From assembly GCF_014204795.1 (NCBI RefSeq), contig NZ_JACHMB010000001.1:11172501-11236500 (forward strand): 64,000 nt of DNA, given 5' to 3'. A program made the position numbers and the translations under genes. The DNA is from Nonomuraea jabiensis (lineage in GTDB: Bacteria; Actinomycetota; Actinomycetes; Streptosporangiales; Streptosporangiaceae). The notes under the pieces were generated by a model. It was not told where the DNA came from and searched no databases. It worked only from the letters and a program-made list of their open reading frames with translations. Positions 17,464-25,312 of the stretch are shown here, one piece after another. Positions within the stretch are counted from its first letter, which is position 1. Each line of letters starts with the position of its first letter.

Positions 17464-18204
17464 ATGACCCTTGTGCTGGTTCACGGCGTCCCTGAGACCG
17501 CCGCCGTCTGGGACCCCCTCCGCGCGGCCCTGAGCCGCCAGGACGTGCGGGCGCTCCGGATGCCCGGCTTCGGCTGCCCCCGGCCGGACGGGTTCTCCGC
17601 CACGAAGGAGGAGTACGTGGCGTGGCTGGCCGGCGAGCTGGAGGCGATGGCGGGCGACGAGATCGACCTGGTCGGCCACGACTGGGGCGGCGGCCTGGTG
17701 GTGCGCCTGGTCAGCACCCGCCCCGACCTCGTACGCACGTGGGCCACGGACGCCGCCGGCCTCGGCCACCCCGCCTTCGAGTGGCACGACCTGGCCAGGC
17801 TCTGGCAGACGCCCGGGGCCGGCGAGGAGTTCTTCGAGCAGTTGCTGGCCACGCCCCTGGAGGAGCGGGCCAAGGGGTTCGAGGGCTTCGGCGTGCCGTT
17901 CGAGCACGCCCTGGAGATCGCGGCCGGCGTCGACCAGGTCATGGCCGCCGGCATCCTGGCCCTCTACCGGTCGGCCGTGCGGGTGGGAGAGGAGTGGTCG
18001 CCCGCGTTCGCGGACATCCCCGCGCCCGGCCTGGTGATCGTTCCCGAGGGCGACGCGTTCCTGGTGCGGAGCGTGGCGGAGGAGAGCGCGGCCAGGGCGG
18101 GCGCCACCGTGGCCGAGCTGCCGGGGCTCGGCCACTGGTGGCTGCTCCAGGATCCGGCGGCCGGCGCGGCCACGCTGGAGGAGTTCTGGGACTCGGCCCG
18201 CTAA
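17464..18204 (+). CDS. Alpha/beta hydrolase, epoxide hydrolase/dehalogenase-like
   Basis: 246 residues. The nucleophile elbow is G-H-D-W-G-G with Asp73, the type seen in epoxide hydrolases and haloalkane dehalogenases rather than the Ser of esterases. H-G oxyanion segment at 7-8 and the catalytic His in G-L-G-H-W-W near 226. Overlaps the end of the convergent methyltransferase gene by 4 bases. The substrate is unknown. Confidence 0.85.
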   Translation: MTLVLVHGVPETAAVWDPLRAALSRQDVRALRMPGFGCPRPDGFSATKEEYVAWLAGELEAMAGDEIDLVGHDWGGGLVVRLVSTRPDLVRTWATDAAGLGHPAFEWHDLARLWQTPGAGEEFFEQLLATPLEERAKGFEGFGVPFEHALEIAAGVDQVMAAGILALYRSAVRVGEEWSPAFADIPAPGLVIVPEGDAFLVRSVAEESAARAGATVAELPGLGHWWLLQDPAAGAATLEEFWDSAR

Positions 18205-18959
18205 CCCTTGGTGATGCGGATCTTCGACTGCTTGTGCGGGCCGCGCTCCCAGTCGTCCATGAACGTGGCCCGCAGCCCGTACCCGGCGGCCAGCGCCACC
18301 AGCGTCTCGGTGCGGTAGTAGAAGTCCTCCCGCAGCACGTGGTGCTCCTTGCCCTCGGTGCGGTCGAAGGTGAAGTCGAACCAGGCGGCCGGCTTCATGA
18401 CCCGCCCCACGTGGGCGAAGCACTCCTCGATGACGTGCAGCGGCGAGTGCGAGAACACGCTGTGCGCGTGGACGACGTCGAAGTGCTCGCCGGGCAGGAA
18501 GGCCAAGCGCAGGTCGCGGACGGGCGTGAGGTAGGGCACCTTGTGGTTGAGCCCGTGCCCGACGATCGTGTTCTGGGCCGCCATGAGGATGTCGGGCGAG
18601 ATGTCGATGCCGTAGTAGTTCCCGGTGTGCAGGTAGTCGATGAACAGCCGCCCGGCGCGCAGGTTGCCGCACCCGATCTCCAGCATCCGGTGGTCCGGCT
18701 TGAGCCCGTGCTCCACCAGATAGTCGAACTGCATGCGCCCCAGCGCCAGCCACCGTCTGTGCGTGTGCGAGCCGACCGCGCCCTCGGGGTCGCGAGCGGT
18801 GTCGGACTTCATGACGGCCCGGTAGTAGGCGACGTGATCACGCGTGCGCAGCCGGAACCAGGTGTCGCGGGCCAGCCGCCGCAGGTGCGGCGCGATCCGG
18901 TCCGGGTTCTTGGCGGCGTAGGCGAGTTGGTGGACGAGGCTCGATCGGGCGCGTTTCAC
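18201..18959 (-). CDS. Class I SAM-dependent methyltransferase
   Basis: 252 residues. SAM-binding motif I is M-L-E-I-G-C-G-N at about 92-99, followed by an acidic strand end G-I-D-I-S near 118 and motif-like F-D-V-V-H-A-H-S-V-F near 160. A basic N-terminus and an extended region before the fold. The family includes glycan and small-molecule methyltransferases; no substrate can be inferred from the neighbours. Confidence 0.82.
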   Translation of the reverse strand: MKRARSSLVHQLAYAAKNPDRIAPHLRRLARDTWFRLRTRDHVAYYRAVMKSDTARDPEGAVGSHTHRRWLALGRMQFDYLVEHGLKPDHRMLEIGCGNLRAGRLFIDYLHTGNYYGIDISPDILMAAQNTIVGHGLNHKVPYLTPVRDLRLAFLPGEHFDVVHAHSVFSHSPLHVIEECFAHVGRVMKPAAWFDFTFDRTEGKEHHVLREDFYYRTETLVALAAGYGLRATFMDDWERGPHKQSKIRITKG

Positions 18960-19045
18960 GCTGGGAATCTAGGACAGCCCGCCTGCCCCCACGGGTCCGT
19001 GGCGACAGTCTTGGGCCTCCGTTTGCGCAGCCTTTCAGTCGCGGG

Positions 19046-20041
19046 TCAGCTCAGGTAGTCGCGCAGCGCCAGGGACCGGGACGGGTGGCGGAGCTTGGAC
19101 ATCGTCTTGGCCTCGATCTGCCGGATGCGCTCGCGGGTGACGCCGTAGATGCGGCCGATCTCGTCGAGGGTCATCGGCTTGCCGTCGTTGAGGCCGTAGC
19201 GCATGCTGATCACGCCCGCTTCGCGCTCGGAGAGCTGGTCGAGCAGGGCGTGCAGCTGCTGCTGGAGCAGCGTGAACGAGACCGCGTCGGCCGGGGAGAC
19301 GGCCTCGGTGTCCTCGATGAGGTCGCCGAACTCGCTGTCGCCCTCCTCGCCCAGCGGCGTGCTCAGGGAGATCGGCTCGCGGCCGTAGCCCTGGACCTCG
19401 ATGACGCGGTCGACCTCGAGCTCGCACTCCTTGGCCAGCTCCTCGGGCGTGGGCTCGCGGCCGAGGTCGGTCTGCAGGCGGCGCTCCATGCGCGCGACCT
19501 TGTTGATCAGCTCGACCATGTGCACAGGGATGCGGATCGTCCGGGCCTGGTCGGCCATGGCCCGGGTGATGGCCTGCTTGATCCACCACGTCGCGTAGGT
19601 GGAGAACTTGTAGCCCAGCCGGTAGTCGAACTTCTCGATCGTCCGGATCAGGCCCAGGTTGCCCTCCTGGATGAGGTCGAGGAAGAGCATGCCACGGCCG
19701 GTGTAGCGCTTGGCGATGGAGACCACCAGGCGCAGATTGGCCTCCAGCATGCGCCGCTTGGCGATCTCGCCGTCCTCGGCGATCCACTCCAGATCGGCGC
19801 GCAGATCGGCGGACATGCACGGCTCGGTCTCGAGCCGCTCCTGCGCGAACAGCCCGGCCTCGATGCGCTTGGCCAGGTCGATCTCCTGCTCGGCGGTGAG
19901 CAGCGGCACGCGGCCGATCTCCTTCAGATAAGCCTTGACCGAGTCGGCGCCGACGGCCGCGCCACCGCCGGCGACGTTGTCGTCGAGTTCGAGAACCTCT
20001 GCTGCTTCGGACAAAACACACTCCTCGCTCGCTTTGGACAC
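19046..20041 (-). CDS. RNA polymerase sigma factor, RpoD/Hrd family
   Basis: 331 residues from a GTG at 20041. Regions 1.2, 2, 3 and 4 are intact: V-K-A-Y-L-K-E-I-G near 35, the core-binding D-L-I-Q-E-G-N-L-G-L, -10 recognition T-Y-A-T-W-W-I-K-Q-A-I and the region 4.2 helix T-R-E-R-I-R-Q-I-E. The long acidic N-terminal extension of HrdB-type primary sigma factors is missing, so it is either a short primary factor or a group 2 (HrdA/C/D-like) factor. A GAGGAG six bases before a TTG at 20014 suggests the real start may be there, giving 322 residues. Confidence 0.93.
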   Translation of the reverse strand: MSKASEECVLSEAAEVLELDDNVAGGGAAVGADSVKAYLKEIGRVPLLTAEQEIDLAKRIEAGLFAQERLETEPCMSADLRADLEWIAEDGEIAKRRMLEANLRLVVSIAKRYTGRGMLFLDLIQEGNLGLIRTIEKFDYRLGYKFSTYATWWIKQAITRAMADQARTIRIPVHMVELINKVARMERRLQTDLGREPTPEELAKECELEVDRVIEVQGYGREPISLSTPLGEEGDSEFGDLIEDTEAVSPADAVSFTLLQQQLHALLDQLSEREAGVISMRYGLNDGKPMTLDEIGRIYGVTRERIRQIEAKTMSKLRHPSRSLALRDYLS

Positions 20042-20201
20042 ACGACGCTGAAACGTGGGGACCTATGACATCGGGGCTGAAACCATCGGCACCTCGGGTC
20101 TGAGGGAACGGCGAAATCGGGAGACCTGGCAGGCCGCCTCCTTCCAAGCTACCCAACCGCGCCCGCGAGTGGCCCCAGCCGGCCGCCGACCGGCGGGCGT
20201 G

Positions 20202-20333
20202 TCAGCGCGTCAGGGACTCCACGTACGTGGCGGCCTCCGTCAGCAGGCCGCGCCAGACCTCCTCGTCCGGCGTGCGGACCCGCTGCTCCTTGGAGGCTCC
20301 CTTCCTCGCCGCTCCCAAGGTCCCACACGGCAC
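20202..20333 (-). CDS. Possible small basic protein (43 aa)
   Basis: Frame from GTG at 20333 encodes a short peptide with R-K-G-A-S-K-E-Q-R-V-R-T-P-D-E-E-V-W and ending Y-V-E-S-L-T-R. The amino-acid balance and a C-terminal amphipathic helix look protein-like, but the start is uncertain (a TTG 18 bases in is also possible) and no strong ribosome site is seen. It lies in the 300-base space between the acyltransferase and the sigma gene, reading from the former. Confidence 0.35.
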   Translation of the reverse strand: MPCGTLGAARKGASKEQRVRTPDEEVWRGLLTEAATYVESLTR

Positions 20334-20355
20334 CGACAGTTCCGGCCTGCGGGGG

Positions 20356-21786
20356 CTAGTGCGGCAGGGTCGCTTCCGCCTGGAGCAGCTCGTCGAGGGC
20401 GGCGCGCAGGTCGGCGGCCAGTTCCCAGGCGTCCGGCACCATCTTTCTGTCGGTGACGACCCCGATGTCGAGGGAGCCGTCGTAGGAGAAGGCGGTGATG
20501 TTCACGCCGCCGCTCACGTCCGTGATCACCGACACCGGGTAGTGGGTCAGCAGCCGCGCGCCGCACACGTACAGGGGGAACTGCGGTCCGGGCACGTTCG
20601 AGACGGCCACGTTGATCGGCGGCGCGGTCTGCCCGACGAGCGAGAAGGCCGAGCGGGCGGCCAGGCCCATGAGCGCGGCCGGCATCGACTCGCTGAACTC
20701 GCGCAGCCAGCGCGCGGGCGACAGGGAGAAGCGGTCCTTGATCCGCTGCATGGCGTGCCGCACGTGGTAAAGCCGGGCGACGGGATCCTCGACGTGCACG
20801 GCCAGCGGCGCCGTCATGATCGCCACCTGGTTGCCGGGGCCCTCCACCCCGGCCGCGCGCAGCGAGAACGGCACCCCCGCCACCAGCGGCTGGTGCGGGA
20901 CGCCGCCGTGCGCGGCCAGCCACGCGCGCAGCGCGCCCGCGCACACCGCCATGACCACGTCGTTGACGGTGACCCCGAACGCCTTGCGCACCCGCTTGAC
21001 CTCCTCCAGCGGCAGCGACACGAACGCGAAGCGCCGGTGCGCCGACACGGGGCCGCTGAACGGCGTCCGCGGCGCGGGCAGCGCCGGCAGCTCGGGAGCC
21101 TGCCCGGCCCCGGCCAGCCGCCGGGCGAGCGAGGAGACGACGTGGCTGCCCGGAATCCAGGACACGACGGGGATCTCGTCCAGGTGCGGGACGGCCCTGG
21201 CGGCGAAGCGCAGAGCGAGCGCCGGGTTGCCGGCCAGCCTCGCCAGCCCGCGCGCCACCATCTCCGCGGCCCCGGGAGGCGGGGCGTCCCGCGAGGGCTC
21301 CTCGGCGGGCGGCGGCGCGGGCGTGGGGCTGATGTCCAGGAGAGCGGCCAGGACGTCGGCGCCTCCGATCCCGTCCACGGCCGCGTGGTGGATCTTGGTG
21401 TAGAGGCCCATCCGCCCGCCGTACAGCCCGTGGATCAGGTAGATCTCCCACAGCGGCCGGCCGCGGTCCAGCCGCCGGGCGTGCAGCCGCGAGACCTGGT
21501 CGGCGAGCTGCCGGTCGTCGCCCGGCGGCGGCAGGCCGATCTCGCGTACGTGGTAGTCGAGGTCGAGGTCGTCCTCCTGCATCCAGTACGGGTGGTCCAG
21601 CCCGAACGGCACGGGGGCCAGCTTGCGCCGCAGCGCGGGCACGTACGGCAGCCGCCGCTCGAGCAGGGCCTGGAGGTCGGCGCGGTTGAGGTCGCCGTCG
21701 AGGATGGCCAGGCCGGCGATGTTGGCGATGTTCGTCGCGGTCTCGAAATGGAGGAACTGCGCGTCCAGGGCGGTCAGCTGGGCCAT
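20356..21786 (-). CDS. Wax ester synthase/diacylglycerol acyltransferase (WS/DGAT)
   Basis: 476 residues from the ATG at 21786, eight bases after GGAGG; a GTG nine bases upstream overlaps that site. The N-terminal condensation-like domain carries the catalytic H-H-A-A-V-D-G at 133-139. The C-terminal WES domain has the typical N-V-A-V-S-N-V-P-G-P block near 398. The family esterifies acyl-CoA with diacylglycerol or fatty alcohol to make storage triacylglycerol or wax at the membrane/lipid body surface. Confidence 0.93.
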   Translation of the reverse strand: MAQLTALDAQFLHFETATNIANIAGLAILDGDLNRADLQALLERRLPYVPALRRKLAPVPFGLDHPYWMQEDDLDLDYHVREIGLPPPGDDRQLADQVSRLHARRLDRGRPLWEIYLIHGLYGGRMGLYTKIHHAAVDGIGGADVLAALLDISPTPAPPPAEEPSRDAPPPGAAEMVARGLARLAGNPALALRFAARAVPHLDEIPVVSWIPGSHVVSSLARRLAGAGQAPELPALPAPRTPFSGPVSAHRRFAFVSLPLEEVKRVRKAFGVTVNDVVMAVCAGALRAWLAAHGGVPHQPLVAGVPFSLRAAGVEGPGNQVAIMTAPLAVHVEDPVARLYHVRHAMQRIKDRFSLSPARWLREFSESMPAALMGLAARSAFSLVGQTAPPINVAVSNVPGPQFPLYVCGARLLTHYPVSVITDVSGGVNITAFSYDGSLDIGVVTDRKMVPDAWELAADLRAALDELLQAEATLPH

Positions 21787-21811
21787 AGGTGACACCTCCG
21801 CCCTGAACCAA

Positions 21812-22858
21812 TCAGACTCCGTCGGTCACTTCAAGGGACGGGACCGCGTCGGGCTCGGCGAAGGCCAGCAACCGCAGCCCCTCCTCCTCCAGCACGTCGA
21901 GAGAGGTCGAGGTGAACGGGCTGATGAGGAGCGTGGCCTTCTTCGCGGTGCGCTTGATCTGCCACGTCCCGGCCGCGAAGCCGTCCACCAGATAGACCGC
22001 CTTCACCCGGAGGTTCTTGGTGGCCACCCGGCCCTTGAACTCGTCGGCCAGCACGCGGGTGCGGTCCGCGTGGCCCAGGACCAGCGTGTCGAAGTCGGGC
22101 AGGAACCGTACGGGGGCGGGCACGTCACCGCCGGGCCGCGGCGCGCCGGGCAGGTCGTACAGCTCCCTTCCCGCGAAATCCGTGAGCCTTTCCAGCTCCA
22201 TGCCGGACATGACGCGCTTGAGGCCCCCCAGCCCGGACCAGGCCTGCACGTCGGCAGGGGTCGCCGGGCCGAACGCGGCGAGGTAGCGCTCGATCAGCGC
22301 CTCCACGCCGGCGGGCTCCAGGGCGAAGCCGGGCAGCGCGAACGCGGACTCGCGCGGGAAGCTCCACCGGTCCTCCGTCGGCACCATGATCAACGGGGTG
22401 AGCATGCGTACGGCGTATCCGAGCGCCCGGTCGTACGCGCCGGGGAACTCCTCCTGCAGCCTGGGCCGCAACTCGTTGAAGGTCATGGGCCCGGCGGCCA
22501 GCAGCCGGTCGGCGGCGGCCACGACCGCGTCGAAGTCGACCCCGTCGAAGCGGCGCGCGGCGGCGGCCAGCACGGGCCGCACCACCGGGCGGAACGCGGC
22601 GAAGTCGGCGGCGGTCACCAGGTGCAGCGTGGCCCGCCACATCGTGGCCCGCACCAGCGTGCGGGCGTGCAGCGCAGCGTGCAGGTCGTCCCGCGCGAAC
22701 CCCGCCAGCCGGGACCACACCCCCAGGTACGGCGGCCGCGGCTCCTGCGCCTGCAGGCCGACCAGCCGGTGTACGACGTCGGCCACGTCACCCTCGTACC
22801 GGCCGAGAAGGTGCTGGCGGGCCAGAGTGGCCCGGTTGAGGTCTCTGAGGGGGAGCAT
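21812..22858 (-). CDS. AlkZ-like winged-helix DNA glycosylase (HTH_42 family)
   Basis: 348 residues, the usual length of the HTH_42/DUF1006 family. The Q-x-Q motif that in AlkZ catalyses unhooking of alkylated purines is present as G-L-Q-A-Q-E (Gln36 and Gln38). Three winged-helix-like repeats follow. Such proteins excise bulky or crosslinking N-alkylpurines and often protect producers of DNA-alkylating metabolites. The start codon is only 9 bases from the divergent PLP-enzyme start, so each promoter lies inside the other's gene, or one is transcribed from a distance. Confidence 0.85.
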   Translation of the reverse strand: MLPLRDLNRATLARQHLLGRYEGDVADVVHRLVGLQAQEPRPPYLGVWSRLAGFARDDLHAALHARTLVRATMWRATLHLVTAADFAAFRPVVRPVLAAAARRFDGVDFDAVVAAADRLLAAGPMTFNELRPRLQEEFPGAYDRALGYAVRMLTPLIMVPTEDRWSFPRESAFALPGFALEPAGVEALIERYLAAFGPATPADVQAWSGLGGLKRVMSGMELERLTDFAGRELYDLPGAPRPGGDVPAPVRFLPDFDTLVLGHADRTRVLADEFKGRVATKNLRVKAVYLVDGFAAGTWQIKRTAKKATLLISPFTSTSLDVLEEEGLRLLAFAEPDAVPSLEVTDGV

Positions 22859-22867
22859 TTACCTATC

Positions 22868-24046
22868 ATGCCTTTTCCTATTGATTCGGTACGTTCCTCC
22901 TATCCCGCGCTGGCAGACGGCTTCGCCTACCTCGACGGCGCGGCCGGCACCCAGACCCCGCAGCCGGTGATAGACGCCATCTCCGCCGCCTACCGGGCCG
23001 GGATCGGCAACGTCGGCGGCGCCTTCCCCGCCAGCGACCGCTCCGGCGCCATCGTGGCGGCCTGCCGCGCCGCCGTGGCCGACCTGGTCGGCGGCCATCC
23101 GGACGGCGTGGTGCTCGGCCCGAACATGACCACGCTGACCTACCGCCTGGCCAGGGCCATCGCGGGGCCGGGCGACGAGGTCGTGGTCTCCAGGCTGGAC
23201 CACGACGCGAACGTCCGGCCCTGGACCCAGACCGGCGCCACCGTACGCTGGGCCGAGGTGGACCCCGTCACCGGCGAGCTGCCGGTGGAGCAGTACGCGG
23301 ACCTGATCGGCGAACGCACCAGGCTGGTCGCGGTGACGGCGGCCAGCAACATCCTCGGCACCCGTCCCAACGTGGCCGCCATCGCCGAGCTGGCGCACCG
23401 GGCGGGGGCGCTCGTGTACGTGGACGGCGTGCACGCCACCCCGCACGGCCCGGTGGACATGCGCGCCCTGGGCGCCGACTTCTACGCCACGAGCGCGTAC
23501 AAGTGGTCGGGCCCGCACATCGGCGCGGTCGTGGCGGACCCGGCGCTGCTGGAGACGCTGCGGCCGGACAAGCTGGCCTCCTCCCCCGACACGGTGCCGG
23601 AGCGGTTCGAGACGGGGACGGCGGCCTTCGCCGACCTGGCCGGGGTGGCGGCGGCCGTGGACCACCTGGCCGCCATGGTCCCGGGCACGGGCACCCGCCG
23701 CGAGCGCCTGCTGGCCTCGATGAGCGCGGCGGAGGAGCACGAGCTGGCGCTGTTCGCGGTGCTGATCGAGGGGCTGGAGACGATGGCGCACGTCACGGTG
23801 TACGGCAAACCGGCCAGGCGCACCGCCACCGCCTACTTCAACGTGGCCGGGCACACCCCGCGCCAGGTGGCCGAGCACCTGGCCGGGCTCGGCGTGAACG
23901 TCTGGAACGGCCACAACTACGCCTGGGAGCTGACCGGCGCGCTCGGCATCCGCGACTCCGGCGGGGCGGTGCGGGCGGGCCTGGTCCACTACAACGACCG
24001 CTCCGACGTGGACCGCCTGCTGGAGGGGGTGGCCCGCCTGGGCTGA
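22868..24046 (+). CDS. PLP-dependent class V aminotransferase, cysteine-desulfurase-like
   Basis: 392 residues. Conserved N-terminal Y-L-D-G-A-A-G-T-Q, the cofactor-stacking/Asp region Y-V-D-G-V-H-A (Asp186, His189) and PLP lysine Lys212 in S-A-Y-K-W-S-G-P-H. The catalytic Cys of true desulfurases, expected near residue 350-365, is absent (the only Cys I see is at about 66). Fold-family membership is clear, but sulfur mobilisation is doubtful; selenocysteine-lyase-like, kynureninase-like or racemase-type activities are alternatives. Divergent from the AlkZ-like gene. Confidence 0.85.
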   Translation: MPFPIDSVRSSYPALADGFAYLDGAAGTQTPQPVIDAISAAYRAGIGNVGGAFPASDRSGAIVAACRAAVADLVGGHPDGVVLGPNMTTLTYRLARAIAGPGDEVVVSRLDHDANVRPWTQTGATVRWAEVDPVTGELPVEQYADLIGERTRLVAVTAASNILGTRPNVAAIAELAHRAGALVYVDGVHATPHGPVDMRALGADFYATSAYKWSGPHIGAVVADPALLETLRPDKLASSPDTVPERFETGTAAFADLAGVAAAVDHLAAMVPGTGTRRERLLASMSAAEEHELALFAVLIEGLETMAHVTVYGKPARRTATAYFNVAGHTPRQVAEHLAGLGVNVWNGHNYAWELTGALGIRDSGGAVRAGLVHYNDRSDVDRLLEGVARLG

Positions 24047-24087
24047 AAAAGGGGTGGACCCCACCCCGCGGGCGCGGGTGGGGTCCA
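24046..24087 (-). terminator. Terminator of the small secreted protein gene
   Basis: Stem GGACCCCACCC with GGGTGGGGTCC around a GC-rich loop; on the minus strand it is followed by CACCCC and TTTTT. It lies between convergent genes and could also stop the plus-strand gene. Confidence 0.75.
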
Positions 24088-24105
24088 GCTCAGTGGCCGA
24101 AGGCG

Positions 24106-24426
24106 CTAGCAGCTGTGGTAACCCGAGTTGTAACCGTCGGCGAATCCCCTCTGGTAGGCGCCGCCGCCGGAGTACTTCATCGTGTACGGCTGCTTCTTCT
24201 TGCAGTCGTCCCGGCCGTCGGCGTAGCCGGCCGAGCGGCCCATGTTGTACTGCTGCTTCTTGGCCTTCCTCTTCTCGGGTGGCTTGCTCGTGACGTGGGT
24301 GCTCGTCTGCGCGCTCGTCGCGGAGGTCTCCGCGAGAGCCTGAGCCGTCGGGGTCGTCAGGGGTCCGAGCGTGACAGCGGTGAGAAGCGCTGGACCAGCC
24401 AGAATCAGGCTTTTCTTGATGCGCAT
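24106..24426 (-). CDS. Small secreted basic protein
   Basis: 106 residues from the ATG at 24426, with GGGAGA upstream; not a recognised family. A signal peptide of about 30 residues (R-I-K-K then a hydrophobic stretch ending Q-A-L-A), a Ser/Thr-rich linker and a basic patch. The Gly/Tyr-rich C-terminus repeats G-x-x-x-G-Y-A-D-G-R and G-F-A-D-G-Y-N-S-G-Y, with two Cys (about 78 and 106) that could pair. The repeat suggests a small structural or antimicrobial-like exported peptide; the function is unknown. Confidence 0.65.
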   Translation of the reverse strand: MRIKKSLILAGPALLTAVTLGPLTTPTAQALAETSATSAQTSTHVTSKPPEKRKAKKQQYNMGRSAGYADGRDDCKKKQPYTMKYSGGGAYQRGFADGYNSGYHSC

Positions 24427-24516
24427 TTCCGGTCTCCCTTCTGTCACCACCCAGCGTGGAGGGGGCCGTGTCACGGCGCCGTGATGTCGGCGTGACCCAA
24501 GCGTGACCGGGATCGC

Positions 24517-25233
24517 TCAGCGGCCGCGCAGGCTGGCGACCAGCTCCCGCAACCTGGCGGTCGGCTCGATGCCGAGCTCGGCCCGCAGGCTCTCCGCGTA
24601 GAGCCGGAAATGGCGGATCGCCTCGGCCTGGTTGCCCTCCGCGAGATGGGCCTCGATGAGCGCGGCGCACGCGCTCTCCCGCAGCGGGTCGGCGTGCGCG
24701 GCCACGCTCGCGGCCGCCACCGCCTCGGCGAACCGCCGCTGCCTGACGAAGATCGCCGACAGGGCCTCCAGGGCGTGCAGCCGCAGCTGGTGCCATTCGT
24801 CCGCGGCGGCCAGCACCCATTCCTCGTACCAGCCGGGCAGCAGGCCGTTGGCCAGCACCTCGACGGACCCCGCGCAGACCGTGGCCTCCTCGGGCTGGAC
24901 GGTGGGGTCGATGAGGCGCTGCGCCAGCGCCCGGGCGTCGTCGAAGTCCACCCCGGTGTCCGGGGCCAGCCCGATCTCGGTCGTCCCGACGTGCAGCAGC
25001 GCCCGTCCGACCCCGTCGAGGCGTTTCAGCGCGGAGCGCAGGTTGGCGTGCGCGCGCCGCTCCGGCGCGTCGGGCCAGAGGGTGGTCGCCATCACGTTCC
25101 TGTGCACCGTCCTGCGGCTGATGGCGATGTACGCGAGCAGCCGCTCGGAGCCGTTGGAGACGGCGACCTGCTCGTCGCCGGCCAGCAGCCGGAAGCCGCC
25201 CAGCAGCGCGAGACGGAAAGGTCGCTCCACCAT
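24517..25233 (-). CDS. SARP-type BTAD regulator
   Basis: 238 residues from the ATG at 25233. Winged helix of the OmpR/SARP type (F-R-L-A-L-L-G-G-F-R-L, then E-R-L-L-A-Y-I-A and H-A-N-L-R-S-A-L-K-R-L) followed by a bacterial transcriptional activator domain of TPR-like helices ending A-E-L-G-I-E-P-T-A-R-L-R-E-L. There is no ATPase domain, so this is a small SARP; such proteins activate biosynthetic clusters or local genes. Its neighbour downstream in the same direction is the small secreted protein, a possible target. Confidence 0.85.
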   Translation of the reverse strand: MVERPFRLALLGGFRLLAGDEQVAVSNGSERLLAYIAISRRTVHRNVMATTLWPDAPERRAHANLRSALKRLDGVGRALLHVGTTEIGLAPDTGVDFDDARALAQRLIDPTVQPEEATVCAGSVEVLANGLLPGWYEEWVLAAADEWHQLRLHALEALSAIFVRQRRFAEAVAAASVAAHADPLRESACAALIEAHLAEGNQAEAIRHFRLYAESLRAELGIEPTARLRELVASLRGR

Positions 25234-25312
25234 GCCCCCGGTCCTCTCCTGGTGCGAGATCAGTCCGGGGAGCCGCTGGTTAGATACCCGCTGGCGGGTC
25301 CTGGACACCGGA

